22,125 bases of DNA from CAYLLN01 sp036496265 (GTDB lineage: Bacteria > Planctomycetota > Planctomycetia > Pirellulales > Pirellulaceae). Both the position numbers and the translations under genes were made by a program. The stretch spans positions 1-22,125 of the forward strand of contig DASXLL010000035.1 of assembly GCA_036496265.1 (NCBI GenBank), read 5' to 3'. Under the pieces are notes generated by a model. The model was not told where the DNA came from and did not search any database. It saw only the letters and a program-made list of their open reading frames with translations. Below are positions 20,536 to 22,125 of this stretch, piece by piece. Positions within the stretch are counted from its first letter, which is position 1. Each line of letters begins with the position of its first letter.

Positions 20536-22125
20536 GTGCTGCTTTTTACGGTCGCCAACGAGCGGCAACGCAAACAGTATCAACATCGCGAAGGGCCCAT
20601 TGAGTTTGGCCGCTTGCAGCAAGGGCAATGCGCGCGGATTGTCGTTGAGGACCCGTATACGTCGCGCGATCAGGCCCGCCTCGAAGAGCTGCCCGGCGGA
20701 CACGTGAGAATTCATAATCTCGGCTCGTCGTTGACGCTGCCTGACGGCAGCCAGCTCGCCGCGGGAACTGAGAGACAATTCACCCCGCCGCTGCGGATCA
20801 TCTTTGGCCGCACGACGCTCGACATCGGCTTGATTCCTAACGAAGACGCCGATAGCGGTCGGTCGTCGCTACGGACGCTGAATAAGCCAGTCGCTGCGGA
20901 CAGCGCCAATTTCAAGCCGAAAAGCAGCGTCAAGCTCGGCAAAGTGCCCTCAGCCGACATGCTGACGCAATGGTTTGAAACCCTTCTGGCAGTGCAAAAA
21001 GCGGCCGCGGGCAGCAGTGCGTTTTATGCGGAAACCGCACGGGCGGTTGTCGAGTTGGTCGGCCTTGATCGCGGCCTGGTCATCGTTCGTAAGGAAAGCA
21101 GTTGGGAAGTCGTCGCCAACCATTCGCGGGAAGGCAGTGACCGCCAGTTCAGCATGCGTGTTCTCTTGCAGGTCCAGGCGGAGCGACGCACATTCTTTCA
21201 AAAATTTGATAACGACGATGTTGGCCAAAGCTTGATGGGACTGGAGGCACTTGTCGCCTCGCCGATTTTCGACGATCAGGAATGCGTGATCGGCATCGTT
21301 TATGGTTCGCGCGACATGCGGTCCGCCGGTGACGAGGCGAAGGGTATTGAGCCGCTGGAAGCGCAGTTTGTGCAGCTTCTGGCCGGGGCGGTGAGCGCGG
21401 GATTGACCCGCATGGAAAAAGAAGCCGACGCCGCTCGGGCTCGCGTGCAGTTTGAACAGTTCTTTTCACCCGAGTTAGCTCGCGCGCTCGAATGCGATGC
21501 GGGTATTCTCGCCGCCCAAGATCGCGAGCTGACACTGCTGTTTACCGATCTCCGCGGCTTCTCCAAGATTTCCGAACGAATCGGGGCGAGCGAAACTTAC
21601 AATCTGCTGTCGGATATTCTCGATCGCCTGACAAATCAAATCATGGACCACGGTGGAGTTGTGATTGACTACTACGGTGACGGTCTGGCGGCTATGTGGA
21701 ACGCACCGACCGAGGTGCCGCATCATGCTGATCGCGCAGTGCAGGCGGCTGTGGCGATGGTGAACGAATTGCCCGCCATCAACAGCCAATGGGCGGAGCG
21801 GCTGGGCGGCATTATTCGTCTGGGGGTCGGGATTCACACGGGGCGGGCGCAGGTCGGCAATTCGGGCAGTCGGCGGCGGCTGAAATATGGTCCCCGCGGG
21901 CATGCGGTGAATCTTACGAGCCGCGTGGAAGCTGCCACCAAAGTTTTCGGCATTTCATGCTTGATGACGGCGGCAACACGACAGCAGCTTCACGGCGTAT
22001 TCCCGCTCCGCCGCGTCTGCAAAGCGCGCCTGACGGGCATGACCGAGGCGAACGACCTGTTTGAGTTATCGTCGGCCAGCAATCAACCGACGTGGCCGTT
22101 GATTCGTACGCGTTACGAAGCGGCA
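20536..22125 (+). CDS. FHA-GAF-class III nucleotide cyclase, 3' end outside the window
   Basis: 530 codons to the window end with no stop. The frame has a TGA at 20491-20493 and no ATG before the FHA domain, so GTG 20536 with AAGGA ten bases upstream is the best start. The FHA domain begins PIEFGR (G25, R26) and has TSRDQARLEE; the usual His of SRxH is Gln. A GAF-like region spans about residues 140-290. The class III cyclase domain has both metal-binding Asp residues, D338 in LLFTDLRGFS and D382 in YYGDGLAAMW, and the VNLTSRVE segment. The residues that normally select the base differ: Lys is replaced by Asp (IDYYGD), and the Asp of GDxVN by His (GHAVN). This matches a divergent bacterial subfamily I remember with VDYIGDELMAMW and GPLGNTVN, so the product is not certain to be cAMP. 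Confidence 0.88.
   Translation, partial: MLLFTVANERQRKQYQHREGPIEFGRLQQGQCARIVVEDPYTSRDQARLEELPGGHVRIHNLGSSLTLPDGSQLAAGTERQFTPPLRIIFGRTTLDIGLIPNEDADSGRSSLRTLNKPVAADSANFKPKSSVKLGKVPSADMLTQWFETLLAVQKAAAGSSAFYAETARAVVELVGLDRGLVIVRKESSWEVVANHSREGSDRQFSMRVLLQVQAERRTFFQKFDNDDVGQSLMGLEALVASPIFDDQECVIGIVYGSRDMRSAGDEAKGIEPLEAQFVQLLAGAVSAGLTRMEKEADAARARVQFEQFFSPELARALECDAGILAAQDRELTLLFTDLRGFSKISERIGASETYNLLSDILDRLTNQIMDHGGVVIDYYGDGLAAMWNAPTEVPHHADRAVQAAVAMVNELPAINSQWAERLGGIIRLGVGIHTGRAQVGNSGSRRRLKYGPRGHAVNLTSRVEAATKVFGISCLMTAATRQQLHGVFPLRRVCKARLTGMTEANDLFELSSASNQPTWPLIRTRYEAA

Overview
The window looks like chromosomal DNA from a planctomycete, probably of the Pirellulales type. The evidence is a LEPR-XLL-type N-terminus on a giant secreted protein that ends in a dockerin-like domain, two DUF1559 pseudopilin-like genes each followed by a small lipoprotein, an LRR protein with one membrane anchor, and a small His/Cys-rich secreted protein. 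GC content is moderate to high. No rRNA, tRNA, CRISPR array or prophage was recognised.

Layout. 1-2341: the 3' end of rsgA is followed almost directly by a membrane-anchored LRR gene, with a 22-bp duplication at the junction; then a minus-strand vapBC pair whose vapC is frameshifted. 2698-6108: a large surface or secreted zincin-like protein, closed by a terminator. 6296-8182: a small His/Cys-rich protein, then DUF1559 and a lipoprotein. 8557-9366: a PhnP-like metallo-beta-lactamase-fold hydrolase. 9796-10336: a truncated REP-associated tyrosine transposase (RAYT) between two REP-like hairpins. 10343-13740: a minus-strand zinc-ribbon membrane protein divergent from leuS. 13771-15092: a ParE/RelE-type toxin-antitoxin pair and a GNAT acetyltransferase. 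15293-17130 (minus): a second DUF1559/lipoprotein pair. 17291-19505 (minus): a protein of unknown function and a GAF/HD-GYP phosphodiesterase. 19867-22125: a DUF2726 protein and an FHA-GAF-class III cyclase cut by the window end.

The most striking content is repetitive DNA, in two families. Family 1 has at least six hairpins. On the minus strand each reads 5'-GTAG, then a stem, a short YCC-type loop and the other half of the stem. Stem sequences differ between copies but stay paired. This matches the architecture of REP elements used by RAYT transposases, and a RAYT gene lies between two copies. Two copies lie in frame inside leuS, one encodes the tail of the GNAT protein, and one supplies the stop codon of a lipoprotein gene. 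Family 2 consists of 7-bp tandem arrays with a different unit at each locus, usually arranged as two inverted arms. They fill intergenic gaps, overlap start codons, and in one case lie inside leuS.

Functionally the window mixes housekeeping genes (rsgA, leuS), nucleotide signalling (HD-GYP, class III cyclase), planctomycete envelope or secreted proteins, and two toxin-antitoxin modules. I see no single large operon or defence island.
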